NCBI RefSeq assembly: GCF_000972495.1
Contig: NZ_LATM01000023.1
Span: 1 to 64,000, forward strand
Source: Hymenobacter terrenus
Lineage (GTDB): Bacteria > Bacteroidota > Bacteroidia > Cytophagales > Hymenobacteraceae
Direction of reading: 5' to 3'
Length of the DNA stretch: 64,000 nucleotides
Positions within the stretch are counted from its first letter, which is position 1, and each line of letters opens with the position of its first letter. The notes beneath the pieces are model-generated. The model made no database searches, had not been told where the DNA came from, and saw only the letters and a list, made by a program, of their open reading frames with translations. This document shows positions 42,730-51,104 of the stretch, piece by piece. Both the position numbers and the translations under genes were made by a program.

Positions 42730-44424
42730 CTACCCATCGCGCCGCTGCTCTTTTGCCAGAAACTTATCGGCCGTGCGCAGGCTCAGCGCCATAATGGTCA
42801 AGGCTGGATTCACGCTCAGAGCGCTTGGGAAAGTGGAGTTGTCGCAGATGTAGAGATTGGGAACGTCGAAGGCACGGCCGTCGGCATCTACCACCGCGTC
42901 GTCGCCGCTCAGGCCCATGCGGGCCGTGCCGATGACGTGCGCCGAACGCGGAAACGCCCAGATATCCGTAGCCCCGGCGGCGGCCCAGATGCGGCGCATC
43001 AGTGCTTCGGCGTGGGCGTTCATCCGCCGTTCGTTTTCCTGAATATTGAAGTGCAGGCGCGGCTTGGGCAGGCCGCGGGCGTCTTTTTCTTCGGCCAGCT
43101 CCAGGTAGTTGTCGGCGTGGGGGAGGCAATCGCCGAGGATGTTGATGCCGGCCACGTGATTGTAGCCCTGCATGTAGTCGCGCAGCTGCTTGCCCCAGTA
43201 CTTGCGGCCCCGCGCCACCTGCCCGGCGAAGGTAACCGGCATGACGCCAATGCTCTGGAGCAAGTACCCTCCCACGAAATCCGCATCCTTCGGCCGGTGG
43301 GTGTCCTGCGAAATCAGCCCGCCCGGAATGCCCTTGTAGGGCCGCACGGCCTCGGCAAAGGTGCCGAAAACCTGCACGCCGGGGTGCGCCATCAGGTTGC
43401 GGCCCACTTGCCCGCTGGTCAGGGCCAGCTCGTTGAGCAGCAACAGGCGCGGGGTTTCCACCGAGCCACCGCAGAGGAACAAGTGGCGGCAGCGCTGGCG
43501 CTGCTGCTCGCCATTTTGGGTGTATACCACGCCGGTGACGCGGCCCCGCTCGTCGCGCTCAATCTCGGTCACGAAGCTGTTGGGGCGAATGTCGGCCCCG
43601 TGCCGCACGGCCAGGGGAATAAAGGTGACGTCCATGCTGGCCTTGGCCCCGTTGGAACAGCCGGCCTGGCAGAAACCGCGGTTGGTGCAGGCCTCGCGCC
43701 AACCTATGCCCTCCTGATAGTAGCGGGCCGAAAGCGCCGCATTGGCCGCCGGCGAAGTTGCGATGCCGAGGGCTTCGGCGCCGCGCACCATGAGCTGCGC
43801 GGCGCCGTTCAGCGGCAGTGGCGCCAGCGGGTAGCCCTTGCGCCGGGCGGGCCCCCAGGTGTAAGGCGTGGGCCCGGAAATTCCCAAAAACTGCTCCAGC
43901 TCCTCGTAGTAAGGCTCCAGCTCTTCGTAGCCGAAAGGCCAGTCCTCGCCTTGGCCAAAGTCGCGCTTCAGATGCAAGTCGGCGGGCAGGGGGCGGGGCG
44001 TGTAGGCGGTGTAGTGCAGCGTGGAGCCGCCCACACCGGTGCCAGAGTTGTTCTTGCCCATGGCCAGCGGGTCGGTGCCAGCGCATAGCCGCTCGTCGTT
44101 CCAAAACAGAAATTCCTGCGCTTTTTCGTCGGTGGCGAAATCCTTTTCGGGGGTGTGCCAGGGGCCGGCTTCCAGCGCCACCACCTTCAGGCCGGCCATG
44201 GTCAGGCGGGCCAGCAGCGGCGCCCCGCCCGCGCCCAGGCCAATCACCACGCAGTCAACTTCGTCGGCCTCAGCTAGGATGGCCTGCGGCTGCTCCACTG
44301 GGGTAGCAATGGGTGTCGCTGCCGCTACGGGGTCATCGGCCAGCAAGGCGCGGAGCAGCGGGTCCTGAATTTCTGGTTCGACGGGGTTGATAACGCCTTC
44401 TTCGATGATTTCTTCGTCGGGCAT
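42730..44424 (-). CDS. GMC-family FAD oxidoreductase
   Basis: A 564-residue flavoprotein. After an acidic N-terminal extension (1-55) comes the FAD-binding GLGAGG (62-67) and VVALEAGPW, then NNSGTGVGGSTLHYTAY for the flavin. The substrate domain has AGCSNGAKASMDVTF, and the C-terminal catalytic region has SAHVIGTARMG (His496) and SVNPALTIMAL (Asn539). GMC enzymes oxidise alcohols and sugars. The protein pairs with the subunit-3-like protein encoded upstream (44683-45279), as in membrane gluconate/sugar dehydrogenases, although no cytochrome c subunit is adjacent. No Tat signal is visible, so export would need the small subunit. Confidence 0.92.
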   Translation of the reverse strand: MPDEEIIEEGVINPVEPEIQDPLLRALLADDPVAAATPIATPVEQPQAILAEADEVDCVVIGLGAGGAPLLARLTMAGLKVVALEAGPWHTPEKDFATDEKAQEFLFWNDERLCAGTDPLAMGKNNSGTGVGGSTLHYTAYTPRPLPADLHLKRDFGQGEDWPFGYEELEPYYEELEQFLGISGPTPYTWGPARRKGYPLAPLPLNGAAQLMVRGAEALGIATSPAANAALSARYYQEGIGWREACTNRGFCQAGCSNGAKASMDVTFIPLAVRHGADIRPNSFVTEIERDERGRVTGVVYTQNGEQQRQRCRHLFLCGGSVETPRLLLLNELALTSGQVGRNLMAHPGVQVFGTFAEAVRPYKGIPGGLISQDTHRPKDADFVGGYLLQSIGVMPVTFAGQVARGRKYWGKQLRDYMQGYNHVAGINILGDCLPHADNYLELAEEKDARGLPKPRLHFNIQENERRMNAHAEALMRRIWAAAGATDIWAFPRSAHVIGTARMGLSGDDAVVDADGRAFDVPNLYICDNSTFPSALSVNPALTIMALSLRTADKFLAKEQRRDG

Positions 44425-44454
44425 AGGGTGGTGATTGGGGTAGGAAGAACATAA

Positions 44455-44672
44455 CTCCCCTCCTTACCAAGGAGGGGATGTTCGAGCCAACGGCTCGAAC
44501 GGGGGTGGTTAGCTTCGCTGAACTTCGTTTGGGGGCGTTGAACGGTAGTTACTGTGACGTTCCTCTGTTGTCGTTCATTCGCTATCGTTCAACGCCCTCA
44601 AACGAAGTTCAACGCCCCAACCACCCCAGCTGGCGCTTCGCGCCAGCGTCCCCTCCCTGGTAAGGAGGGGAG
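44455..44672. repeat. MITE-like element with 22-bp terminal inverted repeats
   Basis: The ends (44455-44476 and 44651-44672, CTCCCCTCCTTACC at the outer edge) are inverted repeats with one mismatch in 22. Inner parts are also palindromic: GAACTTCG and GGGCGTTGAAC recur inverted near the centre, and GGGTGGTT pairs with AACCACCC. The 218-bp unit codes for nothing. It lies between the two genes of the gluconate dehydrogenase-like unit. Confidence 0.8.
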
Positions 44673-44682
44673 TGTGTGCCGT

Positions 44683-45279
44683 TCAGCTCACGGGCTCCCT
44701 GGGTTCGCGCTCATCCAGGCCAATGCGCGTCCAGGTGGGCAGGTCGGCCATGCCGGCGTAGCCGATTTCTTCCTGGGCCAGCGGGTGGGCGTAGTAGGTT
44801 TCAGTGAGCTCGGCCATTAATTCTTCGAAGAAGCGGCCGGCGTCGAGGGTTTGCCAGGTAGTGCCGGGTGGGTTACCGTTGGCCAGAAGTTGCAATGCCG
44901 CGTCTTGCTGCGCGGGGCTCAAAGTCGTGAAGTCGGCTTGAAATCGTGATTGGGCTATTTCCTGGATGCCGCCCAGGCCCAGGCGGTAGGCTTCGCGGTC
45001 GGGCGGGAGGGCGTCGTAGCGCCAGCCATCGGCGCGGCCCTCGGCCAGGCGCTGGTCCACGGCGGGGGCCAGTGGAATAGACTGCTCCAGGCGGTCGGGC
45101 TGCGGAAACAGGCGGGCGGCCACAGCTTCGAGCAGGGCAAAGGTTTCGGGCGCCAGGAACTGCGGCTCGTAAGCAGGCGCTTGGAGCCGGGCTTGCAAGG
45201 CGGCGCGGGTGGCTTCGGAAACGTGCTCAGTGCCCAGCAGGGCACGAACAGTGCCGCTCGGATAAACGGGGACGGGCAT
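44683..45279 (-). CDS. Gluconate 2-dehydrogenase subunit 3-like protein
   Basis: A 198-residue protein of the gluconate-2-dehydrogenase subunit 3 family: FLAPETFALLEAVAARLFPQ near residues 40-60, LGLGGIQEIAQSRF near 100, FFEELMAELTETYYAHPL near 150-170 and a closing IGYAGM-LPTWTRIGLDE. In the classical enzyme this subunit escorts or stabilises the flavin subunit, often via its own Tat signal. Here no signal peptide is apparent. It lies upstream of the GMC gene on the same strand with a 218-bp palindromic element between them. Pairing with that GMC subunit is strongly suggested by family knowledge. Confidence 0.85.
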   Translation of the reverse strand: MPVPVYPSGTVRALLGTEHVSEATRAALQARLQAPAYEPQFLAPETFALLEAVAARLFPQPDRLEQSIPLAPAVDQRLAEGRADGWRYDALPPDREAYRLGLGGIQEIAQSRFQADFTTLSPAQQDAALQLLANGNPPGTTWQTLDAGRFFEELMAELTETYYAHPLAQEEIGYAGMADLPTWTRIGLDEREPREPVS

Positions 45280-45534
45280 AGAAAAAGGCTTTGGCTGGGG
45301 CTACACCACAGCAAACGGTTCAGCTAACAACCCCTTACGTGCAAAATCTTCCCGAAGACGGAGGCTATTCGGATATTTATCAGGTTTTCAGCTTAGGCCA
45401 TCCGCCGAGCTGTGGCGCAGCATACAACCTTCATAAAAAGAAGATAGGGCCAGGGAGTGCCACGCTATTATTGCTCAAAAAGTAGAAGGGGAATTCGCCT
45501 CAGCAGCCAAGTTCCTCTTTCATCAAGCCCAAGG

Positions 45535-46497
45535 CTATTCGTCGTTGCTGAGCTTGCCGCCGGTTACGTGAACGAGGCTGCCGGTCATGAACGAGCCGTC
45601 CTGACTGGCCAGTAGCACGTAGGCGGGCGCCAACTCTTCGGGCTGGCCGGGGCGCTTGAGGGCGACTTCGTGGCCGAATTTCTCGATTTCAGCCAGCGGC
45701 ATGGTCGCCGGGATGTTGGGCGTCCAGACCGGGCCGGGCACCACGCAGTTTACCCGAATGCCCCGCTCGCCCAAGTACAAGGCCAGCGACTTGGTGAGGG
45801 CATGGATGCCGGCCTTGCTGGCCGAATAATCGACCAAAATGGGAATGCCCGTAATGCCCACGATGCTGCCCGTATTAATGATGCAGTCGTCCTGCTTGAG
45901 GTGCGGAATAGCGGCCTGCGCCATCCAGATGTACCCCAGAATATTGGTGTCGAATGTGCGCCGGATTTGCTCCTCCGGAATGTCTTCGAACTTCTCCTGG
46001 CTGGTTTGAAAGGCGGCGTTGTTCACCAAAATATTCAGCCCGCCCAGCTCGGCCAGGGTGCGGCGCACGGCCTGCTTGCACTGTTCCGGGTCGCGCACGT
46101 CGAGCTGGAGCAGCAGGCACTTGCGCTTTTCCTGCTCCACTAGTTGCTTGGTTTTCTCGGCATCGGCCACGTTTTCGTTGAACACCACGGCTACGTGGGC
46201 GCCTTCTTTGGCGAAGGCAATGGCCACGGCCCGGCCAATGCCCGAATCGGCCCCGGTGATGAGGGCAACCTTATCCTTGAGCTTGCCGGCGGCTTTATAG
46301 TTGGCAAGGTCCGAGTCGGGTTGCAGCTTCATATCGGCCTGGCTGGCCGGGTAGGGCAGCTTTTGGGCAACCGTCTTCATTTCCTTGGCGGTGGGGCGGC
46401 GCTCGGTTTTGGCGGGAGCAGGCTTGGCCGTAGCAGGGTTACGGGCTGATTTAGCCTTGGGCGAGGAGGGAGAGTCAGCGGACTTTTTAATGGGCAT
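45535..46497 (-). CDS. SDR-family oxidoreductase with lysine-rich N-terminus
   Basis: A 320-residue classical-type short-chain dehydrogenase. It has a 45-residue Lys/Ala/Pro-rich extension before the Rossmann domain, TGADSGIG (81-88), NNAA (about 159-162), and the catalytic Ser211, Tyr224 and Lys228 (DYSASKAG). The C-terminal FMTGSLVHVTGG is typical. It is close to the general stress/YghA-like SDR group often annotated as glucose-1-dehydrogenase-like; the substrate is unknown. The lysine-rich extension resembles disordered tails seen in stress-associated proteins. It stands alone between the hairpin-bearing 46.5-46.7 kb region and the SDR/HxlR pair. Confidence 0.87.
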   Translation of the reverse strand: MPIKKSADSPSSPKAKSARNPATAKPAPAKTERRPTAKEMKTVAQKLPYPASQADMKLQPDSDLANYKAAGKLKDKVALITGADSGIGRAVAIAFAKEGAHVAVVFNENVADAEKTKQLVEQEKRKCLLLQLDVRDPEQCKQAVRRTLAELGGLNILVNNAAFQTSQEKFEDIPEEQIRRTFDTNILGYIWMAQAAIPHLKQDDCIINTGSIVGITGIPILVDYSASKAGIHALTKSLALYLGERGIRVNCVVPGPVWTPNIPATMPLAEIEKFGHEVALKRPGQPEELAPAYVLLASQDGSFMTGSLVHVTGGKLSNDE

Positions 46498-46579
46498 AAT
46501 GGGCCGGTTTAGGGGGCTGCGTCAGTTTACGGGAAAGTGAGCTGAACAGCGAGATTTCACCCAGTGGGCGGTTGCCTGG

Positions 46580-46624
46580 AAACACCACTGCCCTAACCAT
46601 ATCGTGGCTAGGGCAGTGGTGTTT
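46580..46624. terminator. Strong hairpin, likely terminator of the second SDR gene
   Basis: A 16-bp perfect stem (46580-46595 with 46609-46624, AAACACCACTGCCCTA and complement) with a 13-base loop is flanked by further complementary bases (GGTTGC/GCAACC). The plus side ends in TTTT and the minus side also has a T-run, so it could stop transcription from both directions. It lies between the ends of the two SDR units. Confidence 0.7.
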
Positions 46625-46657
46625 TCAAGCAACCGGCCATAACGGATATGCCAGCCA

Positions 46658-46702
46658 ACCGTGAAACATATTTGCCAACAACTAGCTAATATGTTTCACG
46701 GT
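46658..46702. repeat. Second 15-bp perfect hairpin beside the terminator
   Basis: ACCGTGAAACATATT (46658-46672) and its exact complement (46688-46702) enclose a 15-base loop. It is AT-rich and has no flanking T-run, so it could be a regulator-binding palindrome or structured RNA. The overlapping end of the SDR gene is only 53 bp away. Confidence 0.6.
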
Positions 46703-46754
46703 CGAGCCCCGTAAGCTATTGGTTAGCCTAGTCGCAGTCGGTGTGGCGGCCGAC

Positions 46755-47528
46755 CTAGCTGCGGGCTACGCCGGCCGCGGCCACGGTGCCGTAGCCGCCA
46801 TCAACCAACAGCTCTTCGCCTACCACGTAGCTCGAATCGTCGGAAGCCAAAAAGAGCACAGCTTTGGCAATTTCGGCGGCGGTGCCAGGGCGGCGGAGCG
46901 GCACTTCGCCCGATACGTGGCTGTAGAAGCCTTCCACCTGCTCATCGTCGTAGCCGGCCCGCCCGATGATGGGCGTCCGGGTGTAGCCCGGGCTCACTAC
47001 GTTCACGCGAATATTACGGCTGGCCAGCTCGTTGCTCAGGTTGCGGGCCAACTGGCGGACGGCGGCCTTGGAAGCCGCATAGAGCGAGGCGCCTGGCATG
47101 CCGGCATGGATGACCGTGCTGGCGTTGATGACCACCGCCGCGCCGTCGCGCAGCAGCGGCTCGGCCTTTTGGATCGTGAAAAACACGCCCTTCACGTTGA
47201 TGTCGAACGTTTCGTTGTACAGCGCTTCGGTACTGTCTTGCAGGGAGCCTCCCTTGAAGATGCCAGCATTGGCAAATACAATGTCCAGCCCGCCAAACTG
47301 GGACTTTATTTGCGCGAATAGCGCGTCTAAATCAGTCGGCGTGCTCACGTCGCTTTGCACCGCTAGCGTATTGGGGCCAATCAGTTGGGCGGCCTCGGTA
47401 AGGGTCGCCTGGTCGCGGCCAGTGATGATGACCTGAGCCCCTTCCTGGGCAAATAGTTGGGCCGTGGCCAAGCCAATTCCCGAATTACCGCCCGTTACGA
47501 GGGCCACTTTTCCTTGAAGCTTTGTCAT
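46755..47528 (-). CDS. SDR-family oxidoreductase, probable HxlR target
   Basis: A 257-residue classical short-chain dehydrogenase: TGGNSGIG (12-19), FANAG (85-89), Ser137 in NASTVI, Tyr150 and Lys154 in LYAASKAA, and SPGYTRTP. The C-terminus ELLVDGGYGT is standard. It is divergent from the HxlR regulator, a common arrangement in which the regulator represses the neighbouring oxidoreductase in response to aldehydes or quinones. The intergenic region (47529-47684) therefore probably holds an operator, but no palindrome was clearly seen. Substrate unknown. Confidence 0.9.
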   Translation of the reverse strand: MTKLQGKVALVTGGNSGIGLATAQLFAQEGAQVIITGRDQATLTEAAQLIGPNTLAVQSDVSTPTDLDALFAQIKSQFGGLDIVFANAGIFKGGSLQDSTEALYNETFDINVKGVFFTIQKAEPLLRDGAAVVINASTVIHAGMPGASLYAASKAAVRQLARNLSNELASRNIRVNVVSPGYTRTPIIGRAGYDDEQVEGFYSHVSGEVPLRRPGTAAEIAKAVLFLASDDSSYVVGEELLVDGGYGTVAAAGVARS

Positions 47529-47684
47529 GTGATGGTTGCTTGCGCAGCGTAAGCTCCGGCCGTCATTGGCCGGAGGCAGGGCAAAAGTGAGCTGGCTAAG
47601 AAGTCTTTATCAAGCAGGCACCAAAAAGTAAGGTCAATACCCCGACGAAACTGTTGCTGACAGTCAACGCTATAATTTCATGTC

Positions 47685-48041
47685 ATGAAGAAAGAAATTC
47701 ACGCTCCCTTTTGTGCCATCACGGCAACGCTTGATGTGCTGGGCGGAAAATGGAAAGTTTTCGTGCTCGCGCGCTTGGCTACGCATGGCATCCTGCGCTT
47801 TTCACAACTGCAAAAGCTCATCCCCAACGTAACCCAAAAAATGTTGACTCAGCAGCTCCGCGAGCTGGAAGAAGCTGGGCTGGTGAGCCGTCGCGTCTAC
47901 GCCGAAGTGCCGCCCCGCGTCGAATACAGCCTGACTACCCACGGCCTCACGCTACAGCCCGTCTTGGCGGCTCTAAACGAATGGGGCAACCTGCATAGCC
48001 AAGCCCTCAACCAAGTGGTTACGGAGCGCGTCATCTGCTAA
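47685..48041 (+). CDS. HxlR-family transcriptional regulator
   Basis: A 118-residue winged-helix regulator: Cys10 in APFCAITA followed by LDVLGGKWKVFVLARL, the recognition region LRFSQLQKLIPNVTQKMLTQQLRELEEAGLV, and the wing RRVYAEVPPRVEYSLTTHG. In HxlR/YodB/HypR relatives the conserved N-terminal Cys senses electrophiles. It is divergent from the SDR at 46755-47528, its likely target. Its length is normal for the family. Confidence 0.93.
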   Translation: MKKEIHAPFCAITATLDVLGGKWKVFVLARLATHGILRFSQLQKLIPNVTQKMLTQQLRELEEAGLVSRRVYAEVPPRVEYSLTTHGLTLQPVLAALNEWGNLHSQALNQVVTERVIC

Positions 48042-48121
48042 TGGTTTGCCAAACAAAGGTTTCTTGTGCGGCGCGCAGCCCAGTACCGCCGGTTTTTTCG
48101 AAAGCCCAGGTGTCCGTTGCC

Positions 48122-49315
48122 CTACAGCCGCTGCAACACCACGCGGCGGTTACGGGGGCGCTGTGCGGGGTCGGCATTGTTGGCCACGGGCCGGGTGCCG
48201 CCGTAGCCTATGGGCCGCAGCTGGCTGGGTGCGACGCCGTGCGCCGTGAGGTAGAGGCACACCGCTTCGGCGCGCTGCTGCGAAAGCTGGCGGTTGAGCT
48301 CGGCATTACCCACGTTATCGGTGTGGCCCTGCACTTCGAAGCGCAGGGTAGGCTGCTTGCGGAGCAAGATGGCCAAGCCCGCCAAAGCTGTGCGGGCTGC
48401 GAGCGGCAGCACGGCTTGGCCCTGGTTGAAATACAACTCGGGCAAGGTCACCGTTTCCCCCACCTTGAGGCGCAGCAATTGGTCGCTGCTACCCGAATCA
48501 GCAACTACCAAAGCCGGAGCCGCAACTGCCACTCGGGGCGCCGTCACGGCGGCGCGCCGGGTGGGCGCGGGGCGGGCGTGGGGCGGCGGGACTGCCCGTC
48601 GTTTGATAGGGGCTCGGCGCGGAGGCGGACGTCTTTTTGCTACTCTCGGCTTATCTACTACCGGTGGCTTGGGGTGGGGCTTCGGCAGCCTCTTCGGTGC
48701 AGGGGTGGCCCGGGTGGGCGCCGGCCGTGGGTTGCGACTGAAAAGGAAGCTGGTAGGAATAGGTTCGGGCTTCGGCTTTTTCTTCGCAAAGCCCAATAAG
48801 TTGCGCCACAACGAAGACGGCGAGGTCAGCAGCCTATCGGGCCGCTCCCAGGTAAGGAGGGCGCGGGTATCCATAATCTCCTCGAAGTACTCCACGCGCA
48901 GCCGGTAAGGCTCGCCGGCCGTTAGCTCGATGGCGGCAGTGAACTTGTGCACAGGCTGCGCGCGCCACTCGTCCATAATCAGCCGGTCGTTTAGCCAAAT
49001 GCGAATGCCATCGTCGACGGTTGCGTGAAAAACATAGCGTCCGCTGGCCGGCGGTACCAGCCAACCTGTCCAGCGTATCGAAAAGTATTCACTCATCATG
49101 CCCCGTGCGGGGGGCTGGTGTGCCCAGTTGAAATCAATGTTAGCATCGAGCCGACTCAGTACGAACTGGTCGAAATCAGGACCGTTATAGTAGTCGCCCT
49201 TGAGGCCATCACCGGTGGATGAAGGCTGGGCATGGGTAGGTGATAAGCTAAGCAGCAGCAGAAGCATAAGTAGCGTTGGCCATCTGAGCCACTGGTTATT
49301 CTCCTGAGCCATCAT
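48122..49315 (-). CDS. PA14-OmpA envelope protein
   Basis: A 397-residue protein with an N-terminal leader (about 1-29, ending THAQ), a PA14 domain (about 37-155; GLKGDYYNGPDF, SIRWTGWLVPPASGRYVF, DDGIRIWLNDRLI), a long Pro/Arg/Lys-rich disordered linker (about 190-275) and a C-terminal OmpA domain (280-397; VQGHTDNVGNAELN, LSQQRAEAVCLYL). The PA14 part probably binds glycan and the OmpA part binds peptidoglycan, so it may connect the cell wall to an outer glycan layer. It converges with the HxlR gene. It is one of two OmpA-type proteins in the window. Confidence 0.9.
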   Translation of the reverse strand: MMAQENNQWLRWPTLLMLLLLLSLSPTHAQPSSTGDGLKGDYYNGPDFDQFVLSRLDANIDFNWAHQPPARGMMSEYFSIRWTGWLVPPASGRYVFHATVDDGIRIWLNDRLIMDEWRAQPVHKFTAAIELTAGEPYRLRVEYFEEIMDTRALLTWERPDRLLTSPSSLWRNLLGFAKKKPKPEPIPTSFLFSRNPRPAPTRATPAPKRLPKPHPKPPVVDKPRVAKRRPPPRRAPIKRRAVPPPHARPAPTRRAAVTAPRVAVAAPALVVADSGSSDQLLRLKVGETVTLPELYFNQGQAVLPLAARTALAGLAILLRKQPTLRFEVQGHTDNVGNAELNRQLSQQRAEAVCLYLTAHGVAPSQLRPIGYGGTRPVANNADPAQRPRNRRVVLQRL

Positions 49316-50011
49316 GCAGAAACGACAACCCCCATGGTTATGGTATTTTTATAATTAATGAAGCTATTGCACGTACTATAGAAACAATTATTAAGCTCCG
49401 GATGGGCTGGCAGAGGCCCTGCTATACGTACACGGTTTCCCAAACAGTTCTGCTTAAACCGCTATAGCAAAGGCAGTGCCCTGATTTTCTTGATATCGGG
49501 CCTCGGTGCACCATCAGCCAGAAAGCATTGTTGTGCCGGATTATTATTCTGCTTTCGTCAGAACGCAATACTCACTCAGGTCTGCTTTGAAGTACTAAAG
49601 GCAACGTTTCGGTCTTTTGCTTAATCTTCCCTTGAAACTCATGAGGTCACGTAATCAATTGATTTATCACATAAGTAAAAACTGAGAATATTATCATCGG
49701 AGTTCATGATGCGAAGGCCGTAAGCAAGCTTATCCAGAGCTTGCGCCTTTGCTACTCCTGGTGCCAAGGTGACGATGAGCGGCGATTTAGCACGGAAACA
49801 TGATAAACAACTTAGACTATAAAACCAATCAGGTTCTAATAGTCAATTAATTAGTAAGCAAGTAGACAAGGATGCTTATTGATTTCACCACAAATGTATA
49901 ATCGTATAGTGCTTAATGCTGAAGAAGGGCATGCCATCCATGAGCTGGTTGCCGTAATCATCTTATAATAAATACAGAAAAATAAAGCTGCCGCTGCTGC
50001 CTGCCCGGTGG
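49316..50011. other. Long AT-rich intergenic region (696 bp)
   Basis: It separates the PA14-OmpA gene from the DUF2007 gene and is clearly AT-richer than its neighbours. No intact gene is seen. A possible decayed HAD hydrolase fragment on the minus strand (49639-49842) is listed separately. Otherwise no repeat, hairpin array or RNA gene is recognised. Confidence 0.5.
49639..49842 (-). pseudogene. Possible Cof-type HAD hydrolase remnant
   Basis: Between two in-frame stops, the minus strand reads SPLIVTLAPGVAKAQALDKLAYGL followed closely by NSDDNILSF. The pattern P-L-x-V-x-x-PGV-K-x-x-AL-x-x-LA recalls the Cof/HAD-IIB segment GVSKGxALxxLAxxLGI with the following D-x-V-I-x-F. No start codon, catalytic Asp motif or other HAD part remains nearby. 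Judged by eye on a short match, so weak. Confidence 0.25.
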
Positions 50012-50452
50012 CTACTTAAACTCGTTGCCGCAGTGGAAGCAATGAAACCGCTTGTCCCGCACCGGAAACCGCAGCAACACCGAGAGTAAGCCCGACCAGA
50101 ACCCGTAGGTATTGCGCGTGGCTGGCCCATAAGCCACATCCGAGGAGCCACAGTGTGGGCAGCGGGGGGCCACGGGGTCGGGCGCATCGGCGGCAAAGGA
50201 GGCAACGTCGGGGCTGGTGGCTGGTGGCACGGGCACGGTGCGCAGGATTTCGAGAGCCGCCTCGGCATCGCGCTGGCGCACGTGCAGCCGTACGCCCCCG
50301 GTAATGGGGCTGTAAAGCGGCATGAGCGACACTAAATTCTCGTTGCTGAGAAAGCAGGGAATGCCAGCCGCTTCGAGCCGGGTGCGAGCCAGATTAGCTG
50401 CCATCGGCTCGTAAAACGATTCGAGGAAAACGATGGAGTCAGAGCTGGACAT
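50012..50452 (-). CDS. DUF2007-family protein with zinc ribbon
   Basis: A 146-residue protein. Residues 5-75 match DUF2007 (VFLESFYEPMAANLARTRLEAAGIPCFL, GGVRLHVRQRDAEAALEIL), a small ferredoxin-like domain described as a putative PII-like signalling protein. A C-terminal zinc ribbon has Cys98-x2-Cys101 and Cys138-x2-Cys141. No membrane segment is evident apart from a weakly hydrophobic SGLLSVLLRF region (about 120-129). Function is unknown. It lies 25 bp downstream of the lipoprotein gene at 50478-51047 on the same strand, possibly the same unit. Confidence 0.75.
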   Translation of the reverse strand: MSSSDSIVFLESFYEPMAANLARTRLEAAGIPCFLSNENLVSLMPLYSPITGGVRLHVRQRDAEAALEILRTVPVPPATSPDVASFAADAPDPVAPRCPHCGSSDVAYGPATRNTYGFWSGLLSVLLRFPVRDKRFHCFHCGNEFK

Positions 50453-50477
50453 TGCCGGGCGGGGTCAGGCTGGGCGG

Positions 50478-51047
50478 CTATTTGGCGGCTGACGGCTGTT
50501 TGGCAGCTTCGCCGATGCCCTTGGCGGCGTGGCCGGCTTGCAGGGCCACAAATTCGGCCTGCCGGGCGCGCACCCTTACTTCCTCGCGGGCCGGCATGTC
50601 CATGCGAATCTGTTTGAGCTGGTCGTTCAGGCGCTGGTATACGGCGCGGGCATAGTCCCAGTCGCGGTCGGTCCAGGTGGCGCGCTGGGTGCGGGCTGAG
50701 CGTATCAGCTGCGCATAGGCGTTGGGCAGGTCGGCGGGGGTGAGGGCATTGATTTGGCCGGAGTAAGGGCCCAGCAGCTTGCTTTCCATCGCTATTTGCT
50801 GGCGTGGGTCGAGGGGCCGGGCGCGGCGGGCGCGGTTGGCTGCGTCGTAGCGGGCTGTGGCTTTGCCCACATTGGCCAGCTTCCGGCCTGCCGAGCGCGC
50901 CAGGGTATCGAGCTCACGGGCGCCTTTGCGGGCCACCTCCTGTCGTTCGCGCGGGGTTGAATCGCAGCTGGTGATGAATAGAGCAGCTAGCAGCATGCCC
51001 GAAAAAAACCTCAGTTGCAGTTTCAAGCCCTCAAGCTGTCGTATCAT
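50478..51047 (-). CDS. Hypothetical lipoprotein
   Basis: A 189-residue protein with leader and lipobox FITS-Cys28 and a mature part rich in Ala, Arg and Lys, with long helical stretches (ARELDTLARSAGRKLANVGK, DYARAVYQRLNDQLKQIRM). The mature region is predicted to be a helical bundle with coiled-coil character and no known catalytic motif. It is probably an envelope protein anchored by lipid, and it is co-oriented with the DUF2007 gene and with the TonB-C gene upstream. No family is recognised; a structural or peptidoglycan-associated role would be a guess. Confidence 0.65.
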   Translation of the reverse strand: MIRQLEGLKLQLRFFSGMLLAALFITSCDSTPRERQEVARKGARELDTLARSAGRKLANVGKATARYDAANRARRARPLDPRQQIAMESKLLGPYSGQINALTPADLPNAYAQLIRSARTQRATWTDRDWDYARAVYQRLNDQLKQIRMDMPAREEVRVRARQAEFVALQAGHAAKGIGEAAKQPSAAK

Positions 51048-51066
51048 GTCGTGGTGCAGTTGCCAA

Positions 51067-51104
51067 TTAAAAAAGCCTGGCTGTCTTCTACGGCTTGGCC
51101 AGGC
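51067..51104 (-). terminator. Intrinsic terminator overlapping the end of the TonB-C gene
   Basis: GCCTGGC (51098-51104 complement) pairs with GCCAGGC (51075-51081 complement) around a 16-base loop and is followed on the minus strand by T6. The upstream arm and stop codon lie within the last codons of the gene at 51088-51669, so the terminator is built into the coding end. It would separate that gene from the lipoprotein gene below. Confidence 0.75.

Noticed and set aside
42691..44088. 465-residue open frame on the plus strand
   Set aside because: It is antisense to the GMC oxidoreductase over its full length; the opposite strand has clear FAD motifs and this frame has none. Long antisense frames are expected at this GC content.
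41286..44424. Polysaccharide utilisation locus extending from SusCD to the glycosidase
   Set aside because: About 8 kb of unrelated genes (receptor fusion, DUF5686, LysR regulator) lie between, so one functional locus cannot be claimed.
45291..45485. 64-residue frame on the plus strand
   Set aside because: It is short, unlike a protein, and partly overlaps the start of the subunit-3-like gene; likely chance.
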